Program-made: the position numbers and the translations under genes
Shown: positions 29,393-37,605 of the stretch, in pieces
Layout: each line of letters begins with the position of its first letter
How positions within the stretch are numbered: the stretch's first letter is position 1
The notes under the pieces: generated by a model
What the model was told of the DNA's origin: nothing
What the model saw: only the letters and a program-made list of their open reading frames with translations
Database searches by the model: none
Assembly (NCBI RefSeq): GCF_001995215.1
Contig: NZ_MUXN01000016.1
Coordinates: forward strand, 405,724-469,723
From: Amycolatopsis azurea DSM 43854
GTDB taxonomy: Bacteria; Actinomycetota; Actinomycetes; Mycobacteriales; Pseudonocardiaceae
Length of the DNA stretch: 64,000 nucleotides
Direction of reading: 5' to 3'

Positions 29393-32113
29393 ATGATGGA
29401 CGCCAACAGACCCGGACGCGCGCTCGCCGGACGCGACGACGAGCTGCGCCGGCTCGCCGCTCGGCTGAGCGCCGGCGCGCCCGGTGAAGGCTCCGTCATC
29501 GAAGGCTCGGTCATCGTCGTGCGGGGGCAAGCGGGCATCGGCAAGTCCAGCCTGCTGGACGCCGCGCTGGCCGCGCTCACGGACACCGTGGTCTGCCGGG
29601 GCGCCGGAGTGCCCGGCGAGGCGGCGGCGGCCTCCCGTGAACTGCTCGCGGACCTGCGCCGGGCGGGTGCCCGGGTCCCGGACCCGGACGACTTCGCCGC
29701 CTGGTACGAGGATTTCGCGGACTGGGCGGGCGGGAAGTCCGCGATCGTGTTCGCCGTCGACGACGTGCAGTGGTGTGATGAACCGACGGTGCGGTGGCTG
29801 AGTCTCCTCGCCCGGCATTCGACCCGGCTGCCGGTGCGGATCATCCTGGTCCGGTCGGCCGCCGACGGCCCGGACGGCGCGGCGGAACGGTTGGCGGACC
29901 TCGAATCCTGGTACGGCACCGAGGTGCTCGACCTCGGCCCGCTGCCCGCGGAGGCGGTCGCCTCGCTCGCGCGTGAGGCGGTCGGATCCGATCCGGGGGA
30001 GGCCTTCGTCCGGCACTGCGTCGAACAGTCCGGCGGTAATCCTTTGCTGCTGCGGGAGATGCTCGACGAACTGGGCAAGGTCGCCTCCGGGATCGCGCCG
30101 GTGGCCGGATCCGCGGCGGGTGCCGCGCTGATCCACTCCTTGTTCGCCGGCGTCCCGGACTACGCCCGGTCGGTCGCCACCGCCATCGCGGTGCTCGGCG
30201 GACAGGACCTGTCCCTGGTCGCGCGGCTGGCCAAGGTGCCCGCGCGCACCGCCGGTACCGCCGTCGAACTGCTGCGGAGTCAGCACATCCTCGCCGCGGA
30301 AGGGTTTTCCTTCCGGCACGACCCGGTGCGCGACGGCCTCCTCGACGCGCTCGACCCCGCCGAGCTGGGCCGGTGGCGCCGGACCGCCGCGATCCTGCTG
30401 AGCGACGCGGCCGGGTCGCCGGAAGAGGTGGCGGAACACCTGCTCGAACTCGCCGAGCTGGACTCGTGGATGGTCGACCTGCTGCGGGACGCCGCGAGCG
30501 GCGCCTGCGACCGGGGCGCGCCGTGGGACGCGTTGCGCTATCTCCGTCCCGCCGCGGCGGCCAGGCCGTCGGACGCGGGCCTGGCGGTCCAGCTCGCCGA
30601 AACGGTCGCGCTGCTGGAACCGGACAGCGGATTCGACCTCCTGCGCCGCGCGCTCGAACTCCAGCAGGACCCCGTCGACCGGGCGAGGGCCGCGGTGAAA
30701 CTGGGCCGTGCGGCACTCGTCGCCCGCCGGTGCGGGACCGCGGTCACCGTGCTGGACAGGGTGCTCACCGTGCTCGGCGGCGAGATGGACCAGCAGCTCC
30801 GCGGTCATCTCGAAGGCTTGCTGTGCCTGGTGGGCATCGAAGATCGCGACAGCCTGGCGAAGCTCGACACCCGGATCCAGCCCCGGAACTCCGACGGCAC
30901 GGAGGCCGTCGTCGACGCCCGGCATCTGGCCGTCTGCGCAGTGGTCGCCGCGCTCGACGGGACCCGGCCGCGCGAAGCCGCCGAATGGGCGATGCGCGCG
31001 ATCCGCGGGTACACCCCGACCACCGACGATTCGGCCGTCAGCTCCGCCGTGCTGGCCCTGTTGCTGACCGACGAGGTCGACGTCGCCAGGGACGAACTGA
31101 CCAGGGCCATCGAGCTCGTCCCGGCCCAGCGCAGCGAGTATCTCGCCTTCCGCGGCCTGCTCGGGCATTGGTGCGGGGACCTCGCCACCGCGGCCGCCGA
31201 CGCCGGACAGGCCTACGCGCTCAGCCGCCGGGCGGAGGGACGCACCGGCGGGGTCGTCCCGCGGATCGCGCTCGCGACCGTCGCGGCCCAGCAGGGCGAA
31301 ACCTCGAAGGCGATGAAGTTGTTGCGGGAGGCGGATTCCCCGCAGTTGTGGGAGCACACGGTGATGCGCCCGTGGTTCCAGCTCGTCGACGCGCGGGTGC
31401 ACTGGGCGGCGGGTGATCGCGAGGCGGCGCTGAAGCTCTTCCATCTCTGCGGGGAAAGCCTCGCCGACGTCGGCATCGCCAACCCGCTGCTGGCGCCGTG
31501 GTGGTTCGAAGCCGCCTGCCTGCTGGCGGACGAAGGACGTTTCGAGGCCGCCGCCGAACTCGCGGCCGAGGGGGCCGAACCGGCCCTGCGCTGGGGCACC
31601 CCGCGGGCGATCGGGATGGCCAGGCTCGCGACGGCGGTCTCCACCCGGGGGCCCGAGCGGATCGGGCTGATCGAAGAGGCGGCGGCCGTCCTGGCCGGAT
31701 CGCCCGCCCGGCTGGAGGAGGCGCTGGCGGAGTTCCACCTCGGCCGCGCGCTCGTCGACACCGGGGAAACCGCCGCGGCGCGCACCCATCTGCGGCGCTG
31801 TGTCGAGCTGAGCCTGCGGACGGGAGACCGTTTCCTGCTGCGCCGCGCCCAGCGGACCGCCGCCGAGGCCGGCATCCCGAGCGAGGTGACCCCGCTGGCG
31901 TCGCTGAGCCCGGCCGAACGGCACATCGCCCGGCTCGCCGGACGCGGGGTCAGCAACCGGGTGATCGCGGAACGCCTCTTCGTCACCGTCCGGACCATCG
32001 AGACGCATCTGACGAGCGTGTACCGGAAGCTGCGGATCTCCGGACGCGCCGAACTGGCGGTGGTGCTGGGCCACACCGACGACCGTCCGGCCGTCCTCGA
32101 AGGCGTCCGGTGA
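29393..32113 (+). CDS. LAL-family LuxR regulator 1
   Basis: A 906-residue large ATP-binding LuxR regulator. It starts DANRPGRALAGRDDELRRLA, then a canonical Walker A (GQAGIGKSS, about residue 45) and Walker B (FAVDDVQWCDEP). A long TPR-like helical middle follows, and a C-terminal LuxR helix-turn-helix (SPAERHIARLAGRGVSNRVI then ERLFVTVRTIETHLTSVYRK). ATP hydrolysis coupled to DNA binding at cluster promoters is the expected action. ATG 29393 has AGGGAGG six bases upstream. It is the only one of the four LAL proteins here with an intact Walker A lysine. It overlaps LAL 2 by four bases. Confidence 0.92.
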   Translation: MMDANRPGRALAGRDDELRRLAARLSAGAPGEGSVIEGSVIVVRGQAGIGKSSLLDAALAALTDTVVCRGAGVPGEAAAASRELLADLRRAGARVPDPDDFAAWYEDFADWAGGKSAIVFAVDDVQWCDEPTVRWLSLLARHSTRLPVRIILVRSAADGPDGAAERLADLESWYGTEVLDLGPLPAEAVASLAREAVGSDPGEAFVRHCVEQSGGNPLLLREMLDELGKVASGIAPVAGSAAGAALIHSLFAGVPDYARSVATAIAVLGGQDLSLVARLAKVPARTAGTAVELLRSQHILAAEGFSFRHDPVRDGLLDALDPAELGRWRRTAAILLSDAAGSPEEVAEHLLELAELDSWMVDLLRDAASGACDRGAPWDALRYLRPAAAARPSDAGLAVQLAETVALLEPDSGFDLLRRALELQQDPVDRARAAVKLGRAALVARRCGTAVTVLDRVLTVLGGEMDQQLRGHLEGLLCLVGIEDRDSLAKLDTRIQPRNSDGTEAVVDARHLAVCAVVAALDGTRPREAAEWAMRAIRGYTPTTDDSAVSSAVLALLLTDEVDVARDELTRAIELVPAQRSEYLAFRGLLGHWCGDLATAAADAGQAYALSRRAEGRTGGVVPRIALATVAAQQGETSKAMKLLREADSPQLWEHTVMRPWFQLVDARVHWAAGDREAALKLFHLCGESLADVGIANPLLAPWWFEAACLLADEGRFEAAAELAAEGAEPALRWGTPRAIGMARLATAVSTRGPERIGLIEEAAAVLAGSPARLEEALAEFHLGRALVDTGETAAARTHLRRCVELSLRTGDRFLLRRAQRTAAEAGIPSEVTPLASLSPAERHIARLAGRGVSNRVIAERLFVTVRTIETHLTSVYRKLRISGRAELAVVLGHTDDRPAVLEGVR

Positions 32114-34863
32114 GCGCGGTCCGGCGGCTCGAAGCCGAAGGCGCGGACGAACTCGTCGAGCGCGAGACCGAACTGCGCCTGCTCACTCGGCTCATCGGGG
32201 ATCTCGAACACGGCCACGGGGGCTCCGCGCTCGTGCTCGGCCCGGCGGGCAGCGGCCGCACGGCGCTGCTGGACCAGGTCGCGTCCCTGGCCGCCGAGCG
32301 GGGCCTGCAGGTGTTCACCGCGCGGGGATCGGCCACCGAATCGGAGCTGCCGTACGGGCTCCTTTCCCAGTTGCTGGCGTCGATCCCGGAGCTCGCGGAC
32401 GTCCCGTGGCTGCACGCCGCGCTTTCGGACGGCACGGACGTGCAGGTCCTGCACGAACTGCTCTGCCAGCGGCTGCTGGAGTCGGCCCGGCGCTGCCCGG
32501 TCCTGCTGGTCGTCGACGACCTGATCCTGGCCGACGAGCAGTCCGAGGCCTGGCTGGCCGCGCTCCAGCGACGCCGGGGCAACGATCCCGTGCTGCTCGT
32601 CGCCGCGCATTCCGGTTCACAGGACGCGGACGGCGACGACGCGCCCTTGTACCTCGGCGGTCTTCCCTGGGAGAACCGGCACGTCGTCCGGCTGCGGCCG
32701 CTGAGCGAGGCGGCGGTCCGGCGGCTGGTGCACGCGGTCCCGGCGCCGCGGCTGCCCGTGGCCGAGGTCTACGCGGCCACGGAGGGGAACCCGGCCCTGC
32801 TCGCGGAGGTGCTCGCCCGGTCGTCCGCCGGTCCCGGCCCCGGCGCCGAGATCACTGCCATCACCGCGGACGTCCGCCGTGACACCGTGCTCGACCTGCT
32901 CGCCCGGCTGCCGTCCGATCTCGCCTCGCTGGTGCGGACGATCGCCGCGATCGGCACCCTCGACGAGGCCTACCTGCGGCCGCTCGCCGCCCCGCTCGGC
33001 ATGCCGCTGAGCCGGGCGCTGCGGGTGCTGGCGGATTCCGGCCTGATCGGGACCGATCCCGCCCAGCCGATGAACCCCCAGGTGGCCACGTGGGTGCTGG
33101 CCGCGACGGGCGCCGCCGAGCGGGCGGGAACACGCCGCCGGGCCGCGGAACTCGGGCATCGCCGCGCCGCGCCGGAGGAGGACGTCGCCGGGCTGCTGCT
33201 CGGTTCCCAGCCGGTCGGCGAGCCGTGGGCCCTGGAAACCCTGCACGCGGCCGCGCTGCGGCGTCGCGAAGCCGGGGATCACACCGAAGCGGCCCGGTAC
33301 TACCGGCGGGCGCTCGCCGAACCGGCGCCGCCCGGCACCTCGGCGCGGCTGCGCCTGGAGCTGGAGACGGTCGAGGCGTCGTCGTGCCCGTTCACCGGGG
33401 GCCTGCGCTTGGCAAGGGCCACCAGGATTTCCGGCGACGACACCGTCCGAACGCGACTGTCCGCTGTGGACCTGATGATGCAGCGGGGGGCCAGGGACGA
33501 CGCGTTGCGCGAGCTGGCCGTCTTGAGTGAGGCCGTGGTCGAAGACCGGGATCGCGCGGATCTGGTGGCCTTGCACTGGCTGGCCGAAGGGTCCGGCGCC
33601 GGTGCCGCTCTCCACGGCGTCCCCGCCCTGGCGGACGTCGATCCCGCCGCGCTGACCCCGGCACAGGCGGCCGCCGCGTCCTGGCTCGCGACGACGTCCT
33701 GCAGCGACGGGCGTCTGGCCCGCCGTCTGGCCCGTCGTGCCGCCGATCCGTCGCACGAACCCATGACCCTGTACTCGCCGAGGTTGGCGCTGGCCATCAC
33801 TTTCACCCAGACCGACGACGTACTGGAAGCGCTTTCAGTCTACGAAGAGGTCATCGCGGACGCGAGCGCCGCGGGGGCGGGGGTGCCGGTCGCGCTCGGC
33901 CTCACCGGTCAGGCCTGGATCCACCTGCAACGCGGCCGGGTGCAGGCCGCCGAGGACGCGCTCGCCAAGGCCGCCGCGTCCGGTCCACCGGACGGCTGGC
34001 CGCTGACGGTTTCCGACGCGCTGAGCACGATCGCGATCGCGGCGGCGCTCACCAGGGGGGATCTCGACGCCGCCCAGCGCGCCGTCGACGTGGCTGTCGA
34101 CGGCGGGCCGTTGTACTCCGCGCCGTATCTGCTGTTCATGCGCGGATTGCTGGAACTGGACCTGAAACGCCATCGGCGGGCACTGGGCCTGTTCCAGGAG
34201 TGCGGCAGGCGGATGAACGCGGCGGGCTGGCTGAACCCCGGTCTGGTGCCGTGGCGTTCGCACGTGGCCATCGCGGCGCAGGCGCTCGGGGACGAGCACA
34301 CCGCGTCCGCGATGATCGGCGAGGAATGGCGGCTGGCTCAGAACTGGGGCACGCGCACCGCGATCGGGCGGACCCATCTGGGCGCGGGTGTCGCGGTGCG
34401 GTCCGAGGACGCGGTGTTCCGGCTGACCCAGGCGGTCAACGCGCTCCAGCAATCCCCGGCGAGGGTCCTCTACGTCGAGGCGGTGCTGTTGCTGGCGGGA
34501 GCCCAGCTCAACCGCGGCCAGACCAGTGGCGTGCCGCGTCTGCTGCGTGAGGCCGAACGGCTGGCCACCGCGTACCAGCTCGCCTGGGCGACGTCCCGGA
34601 TCGCGGACCTCGGGAAGCGGCTGTCCGACCGGCCGCGGCGGTCCTATCGCACGGCGTCCCGGCGCTGGCGAGCGCTCTCGCCCGCCGCGACCGATCTCGT
34701 CCGCCGCGTGCTCTCGAACGCCTCCAACGCCGAACTGGCGGAGGAACTGGGCGTGAGCAAACGCGCCGTCGAACTCCGGCTCACCGCGATCTACCGGCAG
34801 CTCGAAGTGACCGGGCGGGCCGAACTGCGGGAGCTGTTCGACGCGCTGGACAAGGAGCTCTGA
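32110..34863 (+). CDS. LAL-family LuxR regulator 2 (Walker A Lys to Arg)
   Basis: A 917-residue LAL protein whose GTG overlaps the stop of LAL 1. The Walker A motif reads GPAGSGRTALL, with Arg in place of the catalytic Lys, and Walker B is altered to VVDDLILADEQS. The C-terminal LuxR domain (NAELAEELGVSKRAVELRLT, then IYRQLEVTGRAEL) is recognisable but has drifted. Nucleotide binding or hydrolysis is probably weakened, so it may act as a non-hydrolysing partner of another LAL. It is co-transcribed with LAL 1 and LAL 3. Confidence 0.9.
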   Translation: MSAVRRLEAEGADELVERETELRLLTRLIGDLEHGHGGSALVLGPAGSGRTALLDQVASLAAERGLQVFTARGSATESELPYGLLSQLLASIPELADVPWLHAALSDGTDVQVLHELLCQRLLESARRCPVLLVVDDLILADEQSEAWLAALQRRRGNDPVLLVAAHSGSQDADGDDAPLYLGGLPWENRHVVRLRPLSEAAVRRLVHAVPAPRLPVAEVYAATEGNPALLAEVLARSSAGPGPGAEITAITADVRRDTVLDLLARLPSDLASLVRTIAAIGTLDEAYLRPLAAPLGMPLSRALRVLADSGLIGTDPAQPMNPQVATWVLAATGAAERAGTRRRAAELGHRRAAPEEDVAGLLLGSQPVGEPWALETLHAAALRRREAGDHTEAARYYRRALAEPAPPGTSARLRLELETVEASSCPFTGGLRLARATRISGDDTVRTRLSAVDLMMQRGARDDALRELAVLSEAVVEDRDRADLVALHWLAEGSGAGAALHGVPALADVDPAALTPAQAAAASWLATTSCSDGRLARRLARRAADPSHEPMTLYSPRLALAITFTQTDDVLEALSVYEEVIADASAAGAGVPVALGLTGQAWIHLQRGRVQAAEDALAKAAASGPPDGWPLTVSDALSTIAIAAALTRGDLDAAQRAVDVAVDGGPLYSAPYLLFMRGLLELDLKRHRRALGLFQECGRRMNAAGWLNPGLVPWRSHVAIAAQALGDEHTASAMIGEEWRLAQNWGTRTAIGRTHLGAGVAVRSEDAVFRLTQAVNALQQSPARVLYVEAVLLLAGAQLNRGQTSGVPRLLREAERLATAYQLAWATSRIADLGKRLSDRPRRSYRTASRRWRALSPAATDLVRRVLSNASNAELAEELGVSKRAVELRLTAIYRQLEVTGRAELRELFDALDKEL

Positions 34864-34872
34864 GCCGCCGTC

Positions 34873-37599
34873 ATGATGATCGAGCGAGCGGATCAGCTGG
34901 CCGCGATCACCGGGGCGGTCGCCGAGGCCCGTACCGGGGCCGGGGAGTTCGTCGTCGTCCGCGGCGGGCTGGGCGCCGGCCGGTCCGCGCTGCTGCACGC
35001 GGCGGGGGAGGAGGCCGCCGCGCGGGGCGTGCGCGTGGTCCGGGCGGCGGCGACGCCACTGGAGCGAGGGGTCGTCCACGGCGTGGTCTGGCTGTTGCTG
35101 GAACCGTTGCTGGAGGCCGGGCGTCGCGGGGAACTGCTCACCGCGGTCCGGGCCGACAGCGAGTTCCCGGCCGATCCGGCCGACGCGCGCCGGACCCACC
35201 TCGTGTTGCACGAACTGCTGGGACTGTTCACCGAAATGGTGCGCGACACCGGCCCGGTGGCGCTGCTCGTGGACGATCTGCAATGGGCGGACGCGGCCTC
35301 GGCGCGCTGGCTCGCCTATCTGGCCAAGCGGATGAGCAGGCTGCGGGTCCTCGTCGTCGCGACCTTGCTGGACGGCGACGATTCCGCGGACGACATCGTG
35401 GTCAAGGACATCGCCCGCACCGCGGCGCGCACGGTGCACGCCGCCCCGCTCTCGGCCGCCGGTGTCCGGGCCTACCTGACCGCCCGGTGCGGAGCCGAGC
35501 CCGCTCCGGAATTCGCGGACGCCTGCTACGCGCGCACCGGCGGATCGCCGATGCTGCTGGACGCGCTCGTCAACACGATGCTCGGGCACGGCCTGCGTCC
35601 GGTCGCCTCGGCCGCGGCCGACCTCGCCGCGCTCCGGCCCTCACCCGCCGCGGCCCGGCTGACCCGGTGCCTGCGCGCCCAGCCGGACGACGTCCGCGCG
35701 GTGGCCAAGGCGATGGCCGCGCTCGGCGAGCCGACCGAGACCGGCGTCCTCGCCGAACTCGCCGGTCTCGACTCGCCGGACTTCGACGCGGCGCTGCGCG
35801 CGTTGCGCAGGCTGGGCGTCGTCGAGGCGCCCGCCGACGGACTGCTGCGGTTCGCCGGGGAGATGGCGGGCGATCTCGTCGCCGATCAGCTGAGCGCGGA
35901 GGAACAGGACCGGCTGCATCTGCGCGCCGCGAATGTCCTCTACCGCAACGGAAGGCCGGTCGAGCAGATCGGACGGCAGCTGCTGGCCACGGTCGCCGAA
36001 CCCGAACCGTGGGCCGCGGACGTGCTGCGGACCGCGGCCAGCGCCGCGCTGGCGAACTCGTCGCCGCGGACGGCCGCCCAGTACCTGCAGCACGCGCTGG
36101 CGCATCCGGGGGCCGATCGCGCGGAGCTGCTCGTCGACCTCGCCGCCGTCGAACGCGGTTACGATCTGCCCGCCGCCCACCGGCACCTGCACCAGGCGCT
36201 GGGCCTGATGCGGGACCCGGTCGACCGCGCCTTCGCGCTGGGCCTGCTCCCCGTAGTGGCCGGAGTGCGCTTCGCCGCGGACGTCCGCCGTCTCCGGCAG
36301 GTGCTCGCGGAACTGCGCGAGGTCCCGGGTCCGGAAGCGGCCGAAGCGGCCCTGCGGATGGAGGCCCGGCTTCGCTACCACGAACGGGGCGTACCAGGTG
36401 TCGGGGACGCGGCGGCGGACCGGCTGGCCGAACTCGGACCCGCACCCGCCCAGGATTCTTCGGCCCAGCGGGAGCTGGTCGCCGTCCTGCTGTACCTGAT
36501 GACCGTCGCGGGCACCGCGCCCCGGGAGTCCATTGTGGACCTCGCCAGGCAGGTGCTGGAGCGGGAACCCGGTTCGCCGGACCAGATGTACACCACGCTC
36601 CCGCTCACGGTGCTGGTGCTGGCCGCCGCGGACTCGCTCGACGGCGTCGACTCCTGGCTCGCCGCGGCGTGCGGTTCCGCCGAAGATCCGGACCTGCCGA
36701 CACTGGTCGCGTGGGCGGGGCAGGCGCTGGTGGCCTCCGCCACGGGCCTGCTCGGCGTGGCGAGGGACCGGGCCCAGGCGGTGCTGACGTCGGCGGGGCC
36801 CAGCCGGGTCGGGATCACCATGACGGCGATGCGAGTGCTGGCCGAAATCGCGATGGAGCAACGAGATCCGGCGCTCGCGAGGCTGCTCGTCGACAACCTG
36901 GAGGTCGAACACGACCCCTGGCTGCGGTCGCTGGCCCATGGCACCCTGGCCCTGACCGAGGCCAATCACACCGCGGCCGCCGAGTATTTCCTCGACTGCG
37001 TGCACCAGCTTGAGCGCTTCGGGAACCGTGTCCTCCTGCCGCTGCGCGGCCAGATCGCGCTCCTGCTCGCGGCCACCGACGATCCGAAGCGGGCCGAAGC
37101 GGTCGCACAAGGCGAGGTCGAGCGGGCGTCGTCGTGGGGCGCGCCGTCTTCGGTGGGACGCGCCCTGCGCATCCGCGCGACGCTGCTCGACCGGGACGAG
37201 GACGCCGTCCCGGTGCTGCGCGAGGCCGCGGAAGTCCTGTCCCGCTCGGGAGACCGGCTCGAACTCGCCCGCACACTGGTCCTGCTCGGGGAACGCGGCA
37301 CCGGACCCGACGCCCGTGAGCGGCTGCTGGAAGGCCGCAGCCTGGCGGCGGGCTGCGGGGCGAGCTGGCTGACCGGATCCGCCGAGCCGTCGGAGCAGCC
37401 GGACGGCGGGCTGCTGACCGCGACCGAACAGCGGGTGGTGGAGCTGGCCGTGTCCGGCCGACGCAACCGCGACATCGCGGAACTGCTGGAGGTCACCGTG
37501 CGCGCGGTGGAGAAGCACCTCACCAGTTCGTACCGCAAGCTCGGCATCACCGGCCGCGCCCAGCTGGCCGCGGCGATGCGCGGTCACCGGGCCGGGTGA
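34873..37599 (+). CDS. LAL-family LuxR regulator 3 (Walker A Lys to Arg)
   Basis: A 908-residue LAL protein nine bases after LAL 2. Walker A is GGLGAGRSALL, again with Arg for Lys; Walker B (ALLVDDLQWADAAS) is standard. The C-terminal helix-turn-helix is canonical: LTATEQRVVELAVSGRRNRD, then IAELLEVTVRAVEKHLTSSY. It ends six bases before the stop of the convergent LAL 4. Start ATG 34873 or ATG 34876. Confidence 0.92.
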   Translation: MMIERADQLAAITGAVAEARTGAGEFVVVRGGLGAGRSALLHAAGEEAAARGVRVVRAAATPLERGVVHGVVWLLLEPLLEAGRRGELLTAVRADSEFPADPADARRTHLVLHELLGLFTEMVRDTGPVALLVDDLQWADAASARWLAYLAKRMSRLRVLVVATLLDGDDSADDIVVKDIARTAARTVHAAPLSAAGVRAYLTARCGAEPAPEFADACYARTGGSPMLLDALVNTMLGHGLRPVASAAADLAALRPSPAAARLTRCLRAQPDDVRAVAKAMAALGEPTETGVLAELAGLDSPDFDAALRALRRLGVVEAPADGLLRFAGEMAGDLVADQLSAEEQDRLHLRAANVLYRNGRPVEQIGRQLLATVAEPEPWAADVLRTAASAALANSSPRTAAQYLQHALAHPGADRAELLVDLAAVERGYDLPAAHRHLHQALGLMRDPVDRAFALGLLPVVAGVRFAADVRRLRQVLAELREVPGPEAAEAALRMEARLRYHERGVPGVGDAAADRLAELGPAPAQDSSAQRELVAVLLYLMTVAGTAPRESIVDLARQVLEREPGSPDQMYTTLPLTVLVLAAADSLDGVDSWLAAACGSAEDPDLPTLVAWAGQALVASATGLLGVARDRAQAVLTSAGPSRVGITMTAMRVLAEIAMEQRDPALARLLVDNLEVEHDPWLRSLAHGTLALTEANHTAAAEYFLDCVHQLERFGNRVLLPLRGQIALLLAATDDPKRAEAVAQGEVERASSWGAPSSVGRALRIRATLLDRDEDAVPVLREAAEVLSRSGDRLELARTLVLLGERGTGPDARERLLEGRSLAAGCGASWLTGSAEPSEQPDGGLLTATEQRVVELAVSGRRNRDIAELLEVTVRAVEKHLTSSYRKLGITGRAQLAAAMRGHRAG

Positions 37600-37605
37600 C
37601 CGCGG